From HGW-17 sp938004375 (GTDB taxonomy: Bacteria > Myxococcota_A > Polyangia > HGW-17): DNA of 13,327 bases. The notes below the pieces were generated by a model. That model had not been told where the DNA came from. It did no database searches and saw only the letters and a list, made by a program, of their open reading frames with translations. Below, piece after piece: positions 1 through 7,185 of the stretch; positions within the stretch are counted from its first letter, which is position 1; each line of letters opens with the position of its first letter. The position numbers and the translations under genes were made by a program. The DNA is taken from assembly GCA_036802685.1 (NCBI GenBank), contig DAIRVS010000118.1:1-13327 (forward strand). The letters run 5' to 3'.

Positions 1-810
1 GAGCTGGACAGCTTCATCCCCAAGCTATCTACCCCCGTGCACCAAGCCTCGGTGTTCATCTATCGCTGGGTCGACGGCCTCTGGATGAATTACATCTATC
101 TGGTGGACCTGAAGGCCGAGAACGACCGGTTGCGCTCGGAGAACGGCATCCTGCGGGCCAACAACGCCATCCTCGAAATCTGGGCCCAGCGCGGCCGCGA
201 GGTCGAGAAACTTCTGGGCTTCAAGGAGGCCAGCTCCGCCGAGATGGTGGCCGCCCGCGTGATCTCGAAGAGCTTCTCCCCCTACTACCGCGTGATGCGG
301 ATGCGCATCGACAGGGGCATCCACGAGATCAAGCCCGACGACCCGGTGATCATCCCCGAGGGCGTGGTGGGCAAGGTGCAGCGCGTCTACGGCGACTACG
401 CGGACATCCAGTTGGCCATCGATCCGAAGGTCAAGATTCCGGTCGTCGTCAAGCGCACCGGCACCGAGGCATTGCTCGTGGGCACCGGCGATCCCCGAAA
501 GTACACGGCGCGCCTCACCTATCTTCGCCGCGAGGAGGAGGTCCAGGTCGGCGATTTGGTCGTCACTTCGGGCATGGGTGGTGCCTCGGGTGTCCGGTTC
601 CCGTCGGACCTGCAGGTCGGCCGCATCGTCTCGGTGCAGAAGAAGGAGTTCGGAAAGTTCCAGGACGCGGTCGTGGAGGCCGCCGTCGACTTCTCGAGGT
701 TGGACAAGGTGCTGGTGGTCGTCACGCCGCCGCCGGTCGCCGATCCGCAGTCCGCCCCGGACTCCGAGCTGCAGAAGGAGCAGCCCCGGACCGGGCTGCG
801 GCCGTTCTAG
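1..810 (+). CDS. mreC: Rod shape-determining protein MreC (5' end missing)
   Basis: MreC is the periplasmic scaffold of the elongation (rod) complex, linking the cytoplasmic MreB side to PBP2/RodA. The frame is open to the left edge, so the N-terminal cytoplasmic tail and membrane anchor lie outside the window; 269 residues are visible. A GTG at position 37 is only an internal Val codon, not a credible start. Visible residues about 34-76 form the heptad-like coiled coil typical of MreC (LVDLKAENDRLRSEN). From about residue 82 come the paired beta domains, with the family-like stretches VAARVI, DPVIIPEGVVGKV and GDLVVTSGMGG. The tail is short and Pro-rich (VVTPPPVADPQ). The stop lies 9 bp before mreD. 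Gene order mreC-mreD-mrdA-rodA confirms the assignment. Confidence 0.95.
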   Translation, partial: ELDSFIPKLSTPVHQASVFIYRWVDGLWMNYIYLVDLKAENDRLRSENGILRANNAILEIWAQRGREVEKLLGFKEASSAEMVAARVISKSFSPYYRVMRMRIDRGIHEIKPDDPVIIPEGVVGKVQRVYGDYADIQLAIDPKVKIPVVVKRTGTEALLVGTGDPRKYTARLTYLRREEEVQVGDLVVTSGMGGASGVRFPSDLQVGRIVSVQKKEFGKFQDAVVEAAVDFSRLDKVLVVVTPPPVADPQSAPDSELQKEQPRTGLRPF

Positions 811-819
811 GGCGCCGTC

Positions 820-1341
820 ATGAACCGGGTCACCGCCCTGTTCCTCTTCACCTTCGGCACTCTGCTGCTGGAGCCGCTGCTGTTGTTCGCGGTGCCGTTC
901 TTCTCCTTTACCGTGCCCGAGCTGGGCCTGATCGCCGTGGTTTACTGCGCCCACGGCATCCGGGGGAGCCTCTCCCGGGGCGCCGCGGCCGCCCTGGGCA
1001 TCGGTTATCTCACCGATCTGTTCTCCGGCGCGCCCGTGGGCATGCACGCGCTGGTCTACGTGCTGGTGTATTTCCTCGCGCGGGCCACCTTCAGCCGCAT
1101 CCTGGGTCGTGCGCTGTGGCTGCAGGCGCTCCTGGGCGCGATCCCCTCGGGGATCGCCGGGCTGCTCGTGATCTCGATCGAGCAGTGGCTCAACCCGGTG
1201 GAGCACTCCTGGGCGCTCCTGGGTCGTGTCCCACTGCAGATGCTGGTGACCGGGTTGTTCGCGCCGGCGTACTTCTACCTGCTCTGGCGCGTCGATCGCA
1301 TGGCCAGCTACGAGGTCTCGGCCGAGGGGATCTTCAAATGA
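820..1341 (+). CDS. mreD: Rod shape-determining protein MreD
   Basis: This is the small polytopic inner-membrane partner of MreC in the elongasome. It encodes 173 residues, the usual MreD size (about 160-180), and is almost entirely hydrophobic with about five or six predicted helices, starting with an LFLFTFGTLLLEPLLLF-type segment. The conserved-looking patch GYLTDLFSGAPVGMHAL (Asp66) fits the MreD signature region. The ATG at 820 follows mreC by 9 bp, with only a weak AGGG upstream, consistent with translational coupling. Its TGA overlaps the mrdA start (ATGA, 1338-1341), a second sign of coupled translation. MreD sequences are poorly conserved, so the call relies partly on position. Confidence 0.92.
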   Translation: MNRVTALFLFTFGTLLLEPLLLFAVPFFSFTVPELGLIAVVYCAHGIRGSLSRGAAAALGIGYLTDLFSGAPVGMHALVYVLVYFLARATFSRILGRALWLQALLGAIPSGIAGLLVISIEQWLNPVEHSWALLGRVPLQMLVTGLFAPAYFYLLWRVDRMASYEVSAEGIFK

Positions 1342-3209
1342 GGCGCCTCGTCCTCTCCGATGACAGCGAGTTCGGAAGGAAGTACCGGTACGCCTTCGTC
1401 TTCGTGGTGGTCGTGTTCCTGATCCTGGTGGGGCGCCTGGTCCAGCTCCAGGTGGTCTACGGCGCCGAGTACCGCGAACTGTCCCGCTCCAACTTCCTCC
1501 AGCAGATCAGCCTCGAGGCCCCCCGCGGACTGATCCTCGATCGCCGGGGGTCAGTCCTCGCAAAGAACCGCGTGGCCTACAACGTGTTCATCACGCCGCG
1601 CTTCTTCGACGCCAAGGCCTTTCGCAAGCTCCAGGATCTGATCCAGGTCCCCCAGATTGATCTCGACTACATCCAGTCGAAGATCCTGCTCGCGGAGGGC
1701 CGCAAGCGCGGCTTCTCCCTGCTGGCGTTGCGCGACGTCCCCAAGGAATGGGTGCTGATCCTGGAGAGCAACCGTGATCACCTGCCCGGGCTGGACATCT
1801 CCACCCAGGAGAAACGGCAATACCCCAACGGTCCCCTGGCCTCCCACGCGCTGGGCTTCGTGGGCGAGGTCGCAGCCGAGGACATCGCACGCCACCCGAT
1901 GGAGGGCTACCGCGAGCGCGACTGGATCGGCAAGTACGGCCTGGAAGCGAAGCTGGAGGCCTCCCTGCGCGGCCGCCGGGGCAGCCTGTGGCGGGTGCGC
2001 GACGCCCGCGGCCGTGTGAAGACGGGACCCGAGGCCCTGCGTTGGCTCCCACGTCCCTTCCACGTGCCGCCGCAGCCCGGCTACAACATCGTCACAACGT
2101 TGGACGCCGACGTCCAGCGGGCGACGGAGCTGGTCATGGCGCCCTTCGAGTCGGGTTCGGCGGTGCTCATGGAGGTGGACACCGGCAAGATCGTCTCCTA
2201 CGTCTCCAAGCCCGCCTACGATCCCAACGAACTGTCCGGTCGCCTGACCTCGGTGCGCGCCTCCGAGCTCTACAACCACCCACTGCACCCCATGCTCGAC
2301 AAGGTCGTCCAGGGGACCTACTTCCCCGGATCCACCTACAAGGTCGTCTCGGCCATCGCCGCCATCGAGGAGAACCTGGCCGAGTTCGAGGAGTACCACC
2401 TGTGCAAGGGCTGGTACGAGTACGGCCGGTCCAGCTCCTTCCGCTGCACCCACGCCCACGGCCTGATGAACCTCGAGAGCTCGATCGTCTCGTCGTGCAA
2501 CGTGTACTTCTACATGCTCTCCGAGCGCGTCGGCATGGACCGCATGGCCCGCTACGCGCGCCTCCTGGGCTTCGGGACGCCCCCCGGGCTCGAGCTCAAC
2601 CACGAGAAGTCCGGCTTCATCCCCACCAAGCAGTGGTACGCCCAGAAGTACCAGGAGGGCTTCCGCATCGGTCACACGCTCAACTCCGGCATCGGCCAGG
2701 GGGACGTGAAGGCAAGCATCCTGCAGGTCGCCCAGGCCTATGCCGCCATCGCCAACCGCGGCTCGGTGATGCAGCCCCAGATCGTGGAGCGCATCACCGA
2801 CTACCGCGGCGTGACGGTCCAGGAATTCGCGCCGGTGCTCAAACGCCGCCTGGATTTCAAGCCCGAGACCTGGGACCTGCTCAGCCGCGGTCTCGACGGC
2901 GTGGTGAACAACCCCGAGGGCACCGCCTACCGGTCGCGCCTGGCCCACCTGCGGGTGGCCGGCAAGACGGGGACCGCCCAGGTGCGCGCCATGCGCCGCG
3001 AGCCGGGCCAGGATCCCGAGGAGAGCCGGTGGCGCAACCAGGACCACGCGTGGTTCGTGGGCTACTCGCCCGTGGAGCGTCCGCAGGTCGTCGTCGTCGT
3101 GCTCGTCGAACACGGCGGTTTCGCGTCGAAGATGTCTGTCGCCCCTGCGCTGGCCATCCTCGACGAATACTTCAAGATCAACGGGGCCCGGGAAGAGGCG
3201 ACCCCCTAG
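1338..3209 (+). CDS. mrdA: Penicillin-binding protein 2, elongation-specific transpeptidase
   Basis: PBP2 is the class B D,D-transpeptidase that crosslinks peptidoglycan during lateral wall growth, working with RodA. The ATG at 1338 overlaps the mreD stop and gives 623 residues, matching E. coli PBP2 (about 630). A longer frame begins upstream but would run through mreD. A single membrane helix lies at about residues 17-37, then the PBP-dimer domain (LEAPRGLILDRRG motif), then the transpeptidase domain. All three active-site motifs are intact: the S332-TYK nucleophile motif after YFPG, S386-C-N388, and K543-T-G. Their spacing matches that known for E. coli PBP2 (nucleophile near 330, KTG near 544). 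The protein is anchored in the inner membrane with its catalytic domain in the periplasm. Confidence 0.96.
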   Translation: MRRLVLSDDSEFGRKYRYAFVFVVVVFLILVGRLVQLQVVYGAEYRELSRSNFLQQISLEAPRGLILDRRGSVLAKNRVAYNVFITPRFFDAKAFRKLQDLIQVPQIDLDYIQSKILLAEGRKRGFSLLALRDVPKEWVLILESNRDHLPGLDISTQEKRQYPNGPLASHALGFVGEVAAEDIARHPMEGYRERDWIGKYGLEAKLEASLRGRRGSLWRVRDARGRVKTGPEALRWLPRPFHVPPQPGYNIVTTLDADVQRATELVMAPFESGSAVLMEVDTGKIVSYVSKPAYDPNELSGRLTSVRASELYNHPLHPMLDKVVQGTYFPGSTYKVVSAIAAIEENLAEFEEYHLCKGWYEYGRSSSFRCTHAHGLMNLESSIVSSCNVYFYMLSERVGMDRMARYARLLGFGTPPGLELNHEKSGFIPTKQWYAQKYQEGFRIGHTLNSGIGQGDVKASILQVAQAYAAIANRGSVMQPQIVERITDYRGVTVQEFAPVLKRRLDFKPETWDLLSRGLDGVVNNPEGTAYRSRLAHLRVAGKTGTAQVRAMRREPGQDPEESRWRNQDHAWFVGYSPVERPQVVVVVLVEHGGFASKMSVAPALAILDEYFKINGAREEATP

Positions 3210-3224
3210 GAGCCGACCAAGCCG

Positions 3225-4328
3225 ATGTTCGAGCCCGAAGGCCGCTTCTACCTGCGAATCGACTGGACCCTGCTGATGCTCATCGTCAGCATCACGGGGC
3301 TGGGTCTGCTGAACCTCTACAGCACCTCGACCTCGTTCTCGGCGCCGCTGTTCACCCAGCAGATCTACTGGATCTTCCTGGGGTTCTCGGCGTTCTTCAT
3401 CACCGCCACCATCGACTACCGCTTCTACGACCGCGTCGCCAACGTGCTATACATCCTGGGCATCATCAGCCTGGTGGCCGTGCTCGTGCTGGGGCGCATG
3501 TTCTTCGGCTCGCGCCGGTGGCTGAACATCGGTCCCCTGGTGATCCAGCCCTCGGAGTTGATGAAGATCATCATCATCCTCACCATGGCCCACTACGTCC
3601 ACGTGAGCCCGCCCAAGACGGACGAGGGCCGAAGCCTGCAGGAGCTGGTGATCCCCGCCTTCCTGGTGGGCCTGCCGGCGCTGCTGATCCTGATCCAGCC
3701 AGACCTGGGCACCATGATGATCCTGCTGCTGGTGTTCTTCTCCATCATGTTTCTGCTCAAGATGCGCATCCGCAGCTTGCTCACCCTGGCTGGCTCGGCA
3801 CTGGTGTTACTGCCCCTGATCTGGACCTTTGTCCTCCAGGAGTACCAGAAGAGCCGCATCCTCGTCTTCCTGGATCCGGCGTCGGATCCCACCGGGGAGG
3901 GCTGGCACATCCGCCAGAGCATGTTCGCCATCGGGTCGGGCCAGCTCTGGGGCAAGGGCTTCATGGCCGGCACTCAGAGCCAGTACCAGTTCCTGCCCGC
4001 CCAGTGGTCGGACTTCCCCTTCGCCGTGTGGGCCGAGGAGTGGGGCCTTCTGGGATCGGTGCTGCTGTGCAGCCTGTACTTCGTGCTGATCATCTGGGCG
4101 CTTCGCATGGCGGTGACCACCCGCGACCGCTTCGCCTCGGTCATCTGCCTGGGCGTGGGTGCCCTGTACTTCTGGCACACGATCATCAACATCGGCATGG
4201 TCATGGGTCTTTTACCCATCGTCGGCGTCACTCTGCCGCTGTTCTCCCACGGCGGCTCCTCGATGCTCACCTTCATGATCGCCGCCGGCCTGCTCATGAG
4301 CGTCTCGGCCCGCCGCCACACTCTCTGA
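3225..4328 (+). CDS. rodA: SEDS-family peptidoglycan glycosyltransferase RodA
   Basis: RodA polymerises lipid II into glycan strands in the inner membrane and works as a complex with PBP2, encoded immediately upstream. It encodes 367 residues, close to E. coli RodA (370), with about ten hydrophobic segments. Family landmarks include GSRRWLNIGPLVIQPSELMK, LIQPDLGTMM, the large extracytoplasmic loop ending in PAQWSDFPFAVWAEEWG, and LPLFSHGGSSML near the C-terminus. Asp263 in the SDF motif aligns by position with the catalytic Asp262 known for E. coli RodA. The start at 3225 lies 15 bp after the mrdA stop, with AGGAG at 3208-3212 (about 12 nt away, longer than ideal). It is the last gene of the rod operon; a 250-bp gap follows. 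Confidence 0.96.
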   Translation: MFEPEGRFYLRIDWTLLMLIVSITGLGLLNLYSTSTSFSAPLFTQQIYWIFLGFSAFFITATIDYRFYDRVANVLYILGIISLVAVLVLGRMFFGSRRWLNIGPLVIQPSELMKIIIILTMAHYVHVSPPKTDEGRSLQELVIPAFLVGLPALLILIQPDLGTMMILLLVFFSIMFLLKMRIRSLLTLAGSALVLLPLIWTFVLQEYQKSRILVFLDPASDPTGEGWHIRQSMFAIGSGQLWGKGFMAGTQSQYQFLPAQWSDFPFAVWAEEWGLLGSVLLCSLYFVLIIWALRMAVTTRDRFASVICLGVGALYFWHTIINIGMVMGLLPIVGVTLPLFSHGGSSMLTFMIAAGLLMSVSARRHTL

Positions 4329-4344
4329 GGGCGGCGGACAGGTT

Positions 4345-4478
4345 CCCCGATGGGGTGGGTGAGAAGCGGGCGGTTTCCTCTTCACCAGGGTTGGTGACGG
4401 CCCCGTTGGGGCGGTCCCAACCCTTCGCTGGTCTGTACACCGGCGTTGCCGGTGAGCGTTCACCCGCGTCGCGGGTGA
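4345..4478. repeat. Run of perfect small hairpins after rodA
   Basis: The 250-bp gap 4329-4578 contains a chain of perfect inverted repeats: CCCC-GAT-GGGG (4345-4355), TCACCA-GGGT-TGGTGA (4382-4397), GTTGGG-GCGGT-CCCAAC (4405-4421), CACCGGC-GTT-GCCGGTG (4438-4454) and TCACCCGC-GTC-GCGGGTGA (4460-4478). The last four have centres about 23, 33 and 23 bp apart, and three share CACC/GGTG arms. None is followed by a T tract, so classic intrinsic termination is not supported. A structured REP-like element, or an RNA processing or stabilising block between the rod operon and the kinase operon, is possible. The hairpins are directly visible; the function is not known. Confidence 0.6.
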
Positions 4479-4505
4479 GGGAATATCGTGATGACTCATT
4501 TCAGA

Positions 4506-4517
4506 TGACACATGTCA
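4506..4517. promoter_or_regulatory. Short dyad TGACA-CA-TGTCA upstream of the kinase
   Basis: A 5+5 bp perfect dyad with a 2-bp spacer sits about 60 bp before the kinase start and just upstream of the candidate -35 box at 4520. GATGAC also occurs as a direct repeat here. The position would suit a regulator site, but a dyad this short can arise by chance and no family is recognised. Confidence 0.25.
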
Positions 4518-4519
4518 GC

Positions 4520-4548
4520 TTGATTTCCCCGCGCCAATCCCGTACTTT
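4520..4548 (+). promoter_or_regulatory. Candidate sigma70-like promoter for the kinase operon
   Basis: TTGATT (4520-4525) and TACTTT (4543-4548) are separated by exactly 17 bp and lie 31 bp before the kinase ATG. The -35 matches 4 of 6 consensus positions and the -10 only 3 of 6, so this is a weak match. It is supported mainly by spacing and by its place in the only sizeable gap before the operon. Confidence 0.3.
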
Positions 4549-4578
4549 TTTCAGGGTCGTCGCACCCCGGGAGAGCCG

Positions 4579-6135
4579 ATGAAGGACCGCTTCATGGACC
4601 CGCAGGACACGCTCATCGGCCAGACGGTCGGGAACTATCACATCACCGACGTGGTGGGGGCCGGGGCCATGGGCCAGGTCTTCCTCGGCGAGCACCCGCA
4701 GATCGGCCGCAAGGTCGCGGTCAAGGTGCTCAACTTCCAGCTCTCGTCCAACTCCGACATGTCCACCCGCTTCCTGTCCGAGGCCCGGGCGGTCAACCGC
4801 ATCGATCACCCCAACATCGTGCAGGTGTTCGACTTCGGCACGCTCCCCGACGGGCGGCTGTACCTGGTCATGGAATTCCTCAAGGGCCGCGACCTGGGCT
4901 CGTACATGGACGAGAAGCGTCGCCTGTCCCTGCGCGAGACCATGGAGATCCTCGACCAGCTCGCGTCCGGGCTCGACGCCGCCCACGAGGCCGGCATCAT
5001 CCATCGGGATCTCAAGCCCGACAACATCTTCTTGGTAGAGGGCAAGGGCGGCCTGCAGGTCAAGATCGTCGACTTCGGCGTGGCCAAGCTCCTCGAGCCC
5101 GACCTGCGCGCTGGCGAGCGCACGGCCACGGGCCTAATCATGGGCACGCCGGCGTACATGAGCCCCGAGCAGGCCACCGGCGACGTCAACAACATCGGGC
5201 CCGCCTCGGACCTGTACGCCCTGGGCATCATCGTGTACCGCATGCTCTCGGCGCGACTGCCTATCGAGGGCGATTTCGTGCCCCAGATCCTGCTCAAGCA
5301 CATCTCCGAGCCCCCCACGCCCATCTCGAGGTTCCTGCCGGACTTCCCGCTGGCCGTCTGGGAGGTGCTCGCACGCACGCTGGCCAAGGCCCCGGCCGAC
5401 CGCCCGAAGACGGCCCGCGAGTTCTACGAGGCCTTTGCCTTCGCGGTGGACCGCATGGCCACCAGCCGCACCATGACGCCGTTCGAGAGCACCGAAGGCA
5501 TCACCCTCGATCCCCTGCCGCCCCACGCCCGTCCGCCCGCCGCCGGTGCCCAGCACCGCCGCAAGGCGATCGTCGCAGCGGGGGCTTCGGTGGCGCTGCT
5601 GGTCATCGGTGTCCTGATCTGGGCGGTCTTCCTGCGCGACGGCGGCGCCTCGGACAACCCCGCCGTTTCGCCCGCCGTCCCCGGTCCCATGACCGCAGCC
5701 GACGCGCCGGGTTCCACGACGCCGACCCCCGGACCGGGCGCCGACAAACCCGCGCAGGCCCAGGTGCACAAACTGGTCATCAACGCCGACGCTCCCGAGA
5801 TCCCGGTGCAGGTCAGCATCGACCGCAAGAAGCCGGTGGCCGGGACCACCCCGTTCGAGGTGTTCGCCCCCACGGGGGCGGCGGTGCGCATCACCTCCGA
5901 GCACCCGCGCTACCGCGGCATCATCCGTGAGGTCATCGCCACCGTGGACCTCGAGGTGAAGCTCGAGGCCGTGAACCTCGGGTCCGGCGTCATCCCCGGT
6001 CCCGGCGACGACATGCCGGCCGAGCCAGCGCAGCCGCCCGCGGACATGTCGCCCGCCATGCGTCCCACGGCGCCGGCCATGACGCCGGACGCGTCGATGC
6101 TCGGCGAGGATGACACGCTCAAACCGATGTTCTGA
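4579..6135 (+). CDS. Membrane Ser/Thr protein kinase (Hanks type) with extracytoplasmic PEGA-like tail
   Basis: This gene encodes 518 residues. The cytoplasmic N-terminal kinase domain has every key motif: glycine loop G27-A-G-A-M-G32, catalytic Lys49 in VAVKVL, H142-R-D144-LKPDN, D165-F-G, and the GTPAYMSPE activation-segment end (189-197). A basic stretch (HRRK) precedes one membrane helix at about 330-352. A Pro/Ala/Thr-rich linker and a PEGA-like beta segment (about 396-465, with VSIDRKKPVAGTTPFEV) follow, placed outside the membrane. A low-complexity Pro/Met-rich tail ends the protein. GGGAGAG just upstream supports the ATG at 4579; an in-frame ATG at 4594 is the alternative. This one-helix receptor-kinase architecture is common in myxobacteria. 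It probably senses an envelope or wall-associated signal; its substrates are unknown. It is likely co-transcribed with the TPR/PEGA gene 43 bp downstream. Confidence 0.93.
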   Translation: MKDRFMDPQDTLIGQTVGNYHITDVVGAGAMGQVFLGEHPQIGRKVAVKVLNFQLSSNSDMSTRFLSEARAVNRIDHPNIVQVFDFGTLPDGRLYLVMEFLKGRDLGSYMDEKRRLSLRETMEILDQLASGLDAAHEAGIIHRDLKPDNIFLVEGKGGLQVKIVDFGVAKLLEPDLRAGERTATGLIMGTPAYMSPEQATGDVNNIGPASDLYALGIIVYRMLSARLPIEGDFVPQILLKHISEPPTPISRFLPDFPLAVWEVLARTLAKAPADRPKTAREFYEAFAFAVDRMATSRTMTPFESTEGITLDPLPPHARPPAAGAQHRRKAIVAAGASVALLVIGVLIWAVFLRDGGASDNPAVSPAVPGPMTAADAPGSTTPTPGPGADKPAQAQVHKLVINADAPEIPVQVSIDRKKPVAGTTPFEVFAPTGAAVRITSEHPRYRGIIREVIATVDLEVKLEAVNLGSGVIPGPGDDMPAEPAQPPADMSPAMRPTAPAMTPDASMLGEDDTLKPMF

Positions 6136-6178
6136 GGACGCCCTCGTTCCCGGTGCGTCCAGTTTTCTGGAGTCTCCC

Positions 6179-7156
6179 ATGCGTCATCTGTTCCCCGTGC
6201 TGCTGTGCCTGTCGGTCCTCGCGCCCCTGGGCCTCGTCCGGGTCGCCCCCGCCCACGCCGCGGGCGACCGCGTGAAGGCCAAGGCCCACTACGAGCAGGG
6301 CGAGAAGTACTACCGGCAGGGCGAGTTCCAGCGCGCCCTCGAGGAGTACAAGAAGGTCCTCGAGTATGTGGACTCGGCCGAGATGTACTACAACCTCGGG
6401 CAGTGCCATCGCATGCTCAAGGAGTACGACAAGGCCCTGTTCTTCTACCGGCGGTACCTCTCCAACGTGCCCAACCCGCCGAACCGGGAGATGGTGGAGA
6501 AGCACATCGCCGCCATGACAGCCGAGCTCGAGGCCCAGCGGGCGGTGCCGCCGCCCCCTGACGCGCCCCCCGGGCCGGGCAAGGTCATCGTGATGGTGCA
6601 GCCGCCGGGGTCCCTGGTGTGGGTGGACACCTTCGAGGGGCGTCACGTGGGGACGACCCCCACCGTGCTCGACCTGGCGCCGGGCAAGCACGTGGTCCTG
6701 GTCCGCAAGGACGGCTTCTTCAAGAAGACCTTCCCCGTGGAGGTGCGTTCGGGCGAGCTCGCCACCGTGGAGTCTTCCCTCGAGGCCGACCCCGACGCCA
6801 TCGCGCCCCAGCCGGCGCCCCCGCCGCGGAAAGACAACGACGCGCTCTGGATCTGGTCGGGGGTCGCCGGCTCCGTGCTGTTCGCCGCCGCCACCGGGAC
6901 CTTCGGCTACCTGGCCTGGTCGAAGAACCAGGACTGGAAAAAGACGTACGAGACCGCCGACCGCGACGACGGGCGGTTGTACGGCAACCTGGCCACCGGC
7001 TTCGCCGTGCTCACCGTCGGGCTCACCGCGGTCACGATCTGGGCGGCCCTGTCGAAGGACGATCCGCCGAGCCGCAAGAAGGTTCGGCGCGCCTGGTTCG
7101 TCGCCCCCGCCTGTACCGGGGACGGCTGCGGCCTGGCCTTCAACCTCGAGTTCTGA
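6179..7156 (+). CDS. Exported TPR + PEGA domain protein with two C-terminal membrane helices
   Basis: This gene encodes 325 residues from the ATG at 6179, chosen because GGAG (6169-6172) sits 6 nt upstream and the protein then begins with a clean signal peptide (AHA/AGD cleavage near residue 27). An upstream ATG at 6110 would overlap the kinase gene. Residues about 33-98 form two TPR-like helical pairs (YYRQGEFQRALEEYKKVL; YYNLGQCHRMLKEYDKALF). A Pro-rich linker leads to a PEGA domain at about 135-205 (WVDTFEGRHVGTTPTVLDL, LAPGKHVVLVRKDGF). Two hydrophobic helices follow (about 222-247 and 271-291). Proteins of this layout recur next to Hanks kinases in myxobacteria-like genomes. Here a shared PEGA fold suggests a partner or target of the kinase upstream, but that is inference. 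It is probably a periplasmic protein held in the inner membrane by its C-terminal hairpin. Confidence 0.85.
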   Translation: MRHLFPVLLCLSVLAPLGLVRVAPAHAAGDRVKAKAHYEQGEKYYRQGEFQRALEEYKKVLEYVDSAEMYYNLGQCHRMLKEYDKALFFYRRYLSNVPNPPNREMVEKHIAAMTAELEAQRAVPPPPDAPPGPGKVIVMVQPPGSLVWVDTFEGRHVGTTPTVLDLAPGKHVVLVRKDGFFKKTFPVEVRSGELATVESSLEADPDAIAPQPAPPPRKDNDALWIWSGVAGSVLFAAATGTFGYLAWSKNQDWKKTYETADRDDGRLYGNLATGFAVLTVGLTAVTIWAALSKDDPPSRKKVRRAWFVAPACTGDGCGLAFNLEF

Positions 7157-7185
7157 TGAACCTGCAACGCAAGGAGAGAATCGAC

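Noticed and set aside
1551..3113. Long minus-strand open frame (520 codons) opposite mrdA, with similar ones at 25-1206 and 6907-9570
   Set aside because: They lie antisense to genes with clear families, have low-complexity His/Asp/Gly/Leu/Val-rich translations, and are the expected effect of GC-rich third codon positions.
1988..4582. Long + strand frame of 864 codons across mrdA and rodA
   Set aside because: It is out of frame with both genes and its translation is Arg/Pro/Gly/His-rich with no domain; it is a composition shadow.
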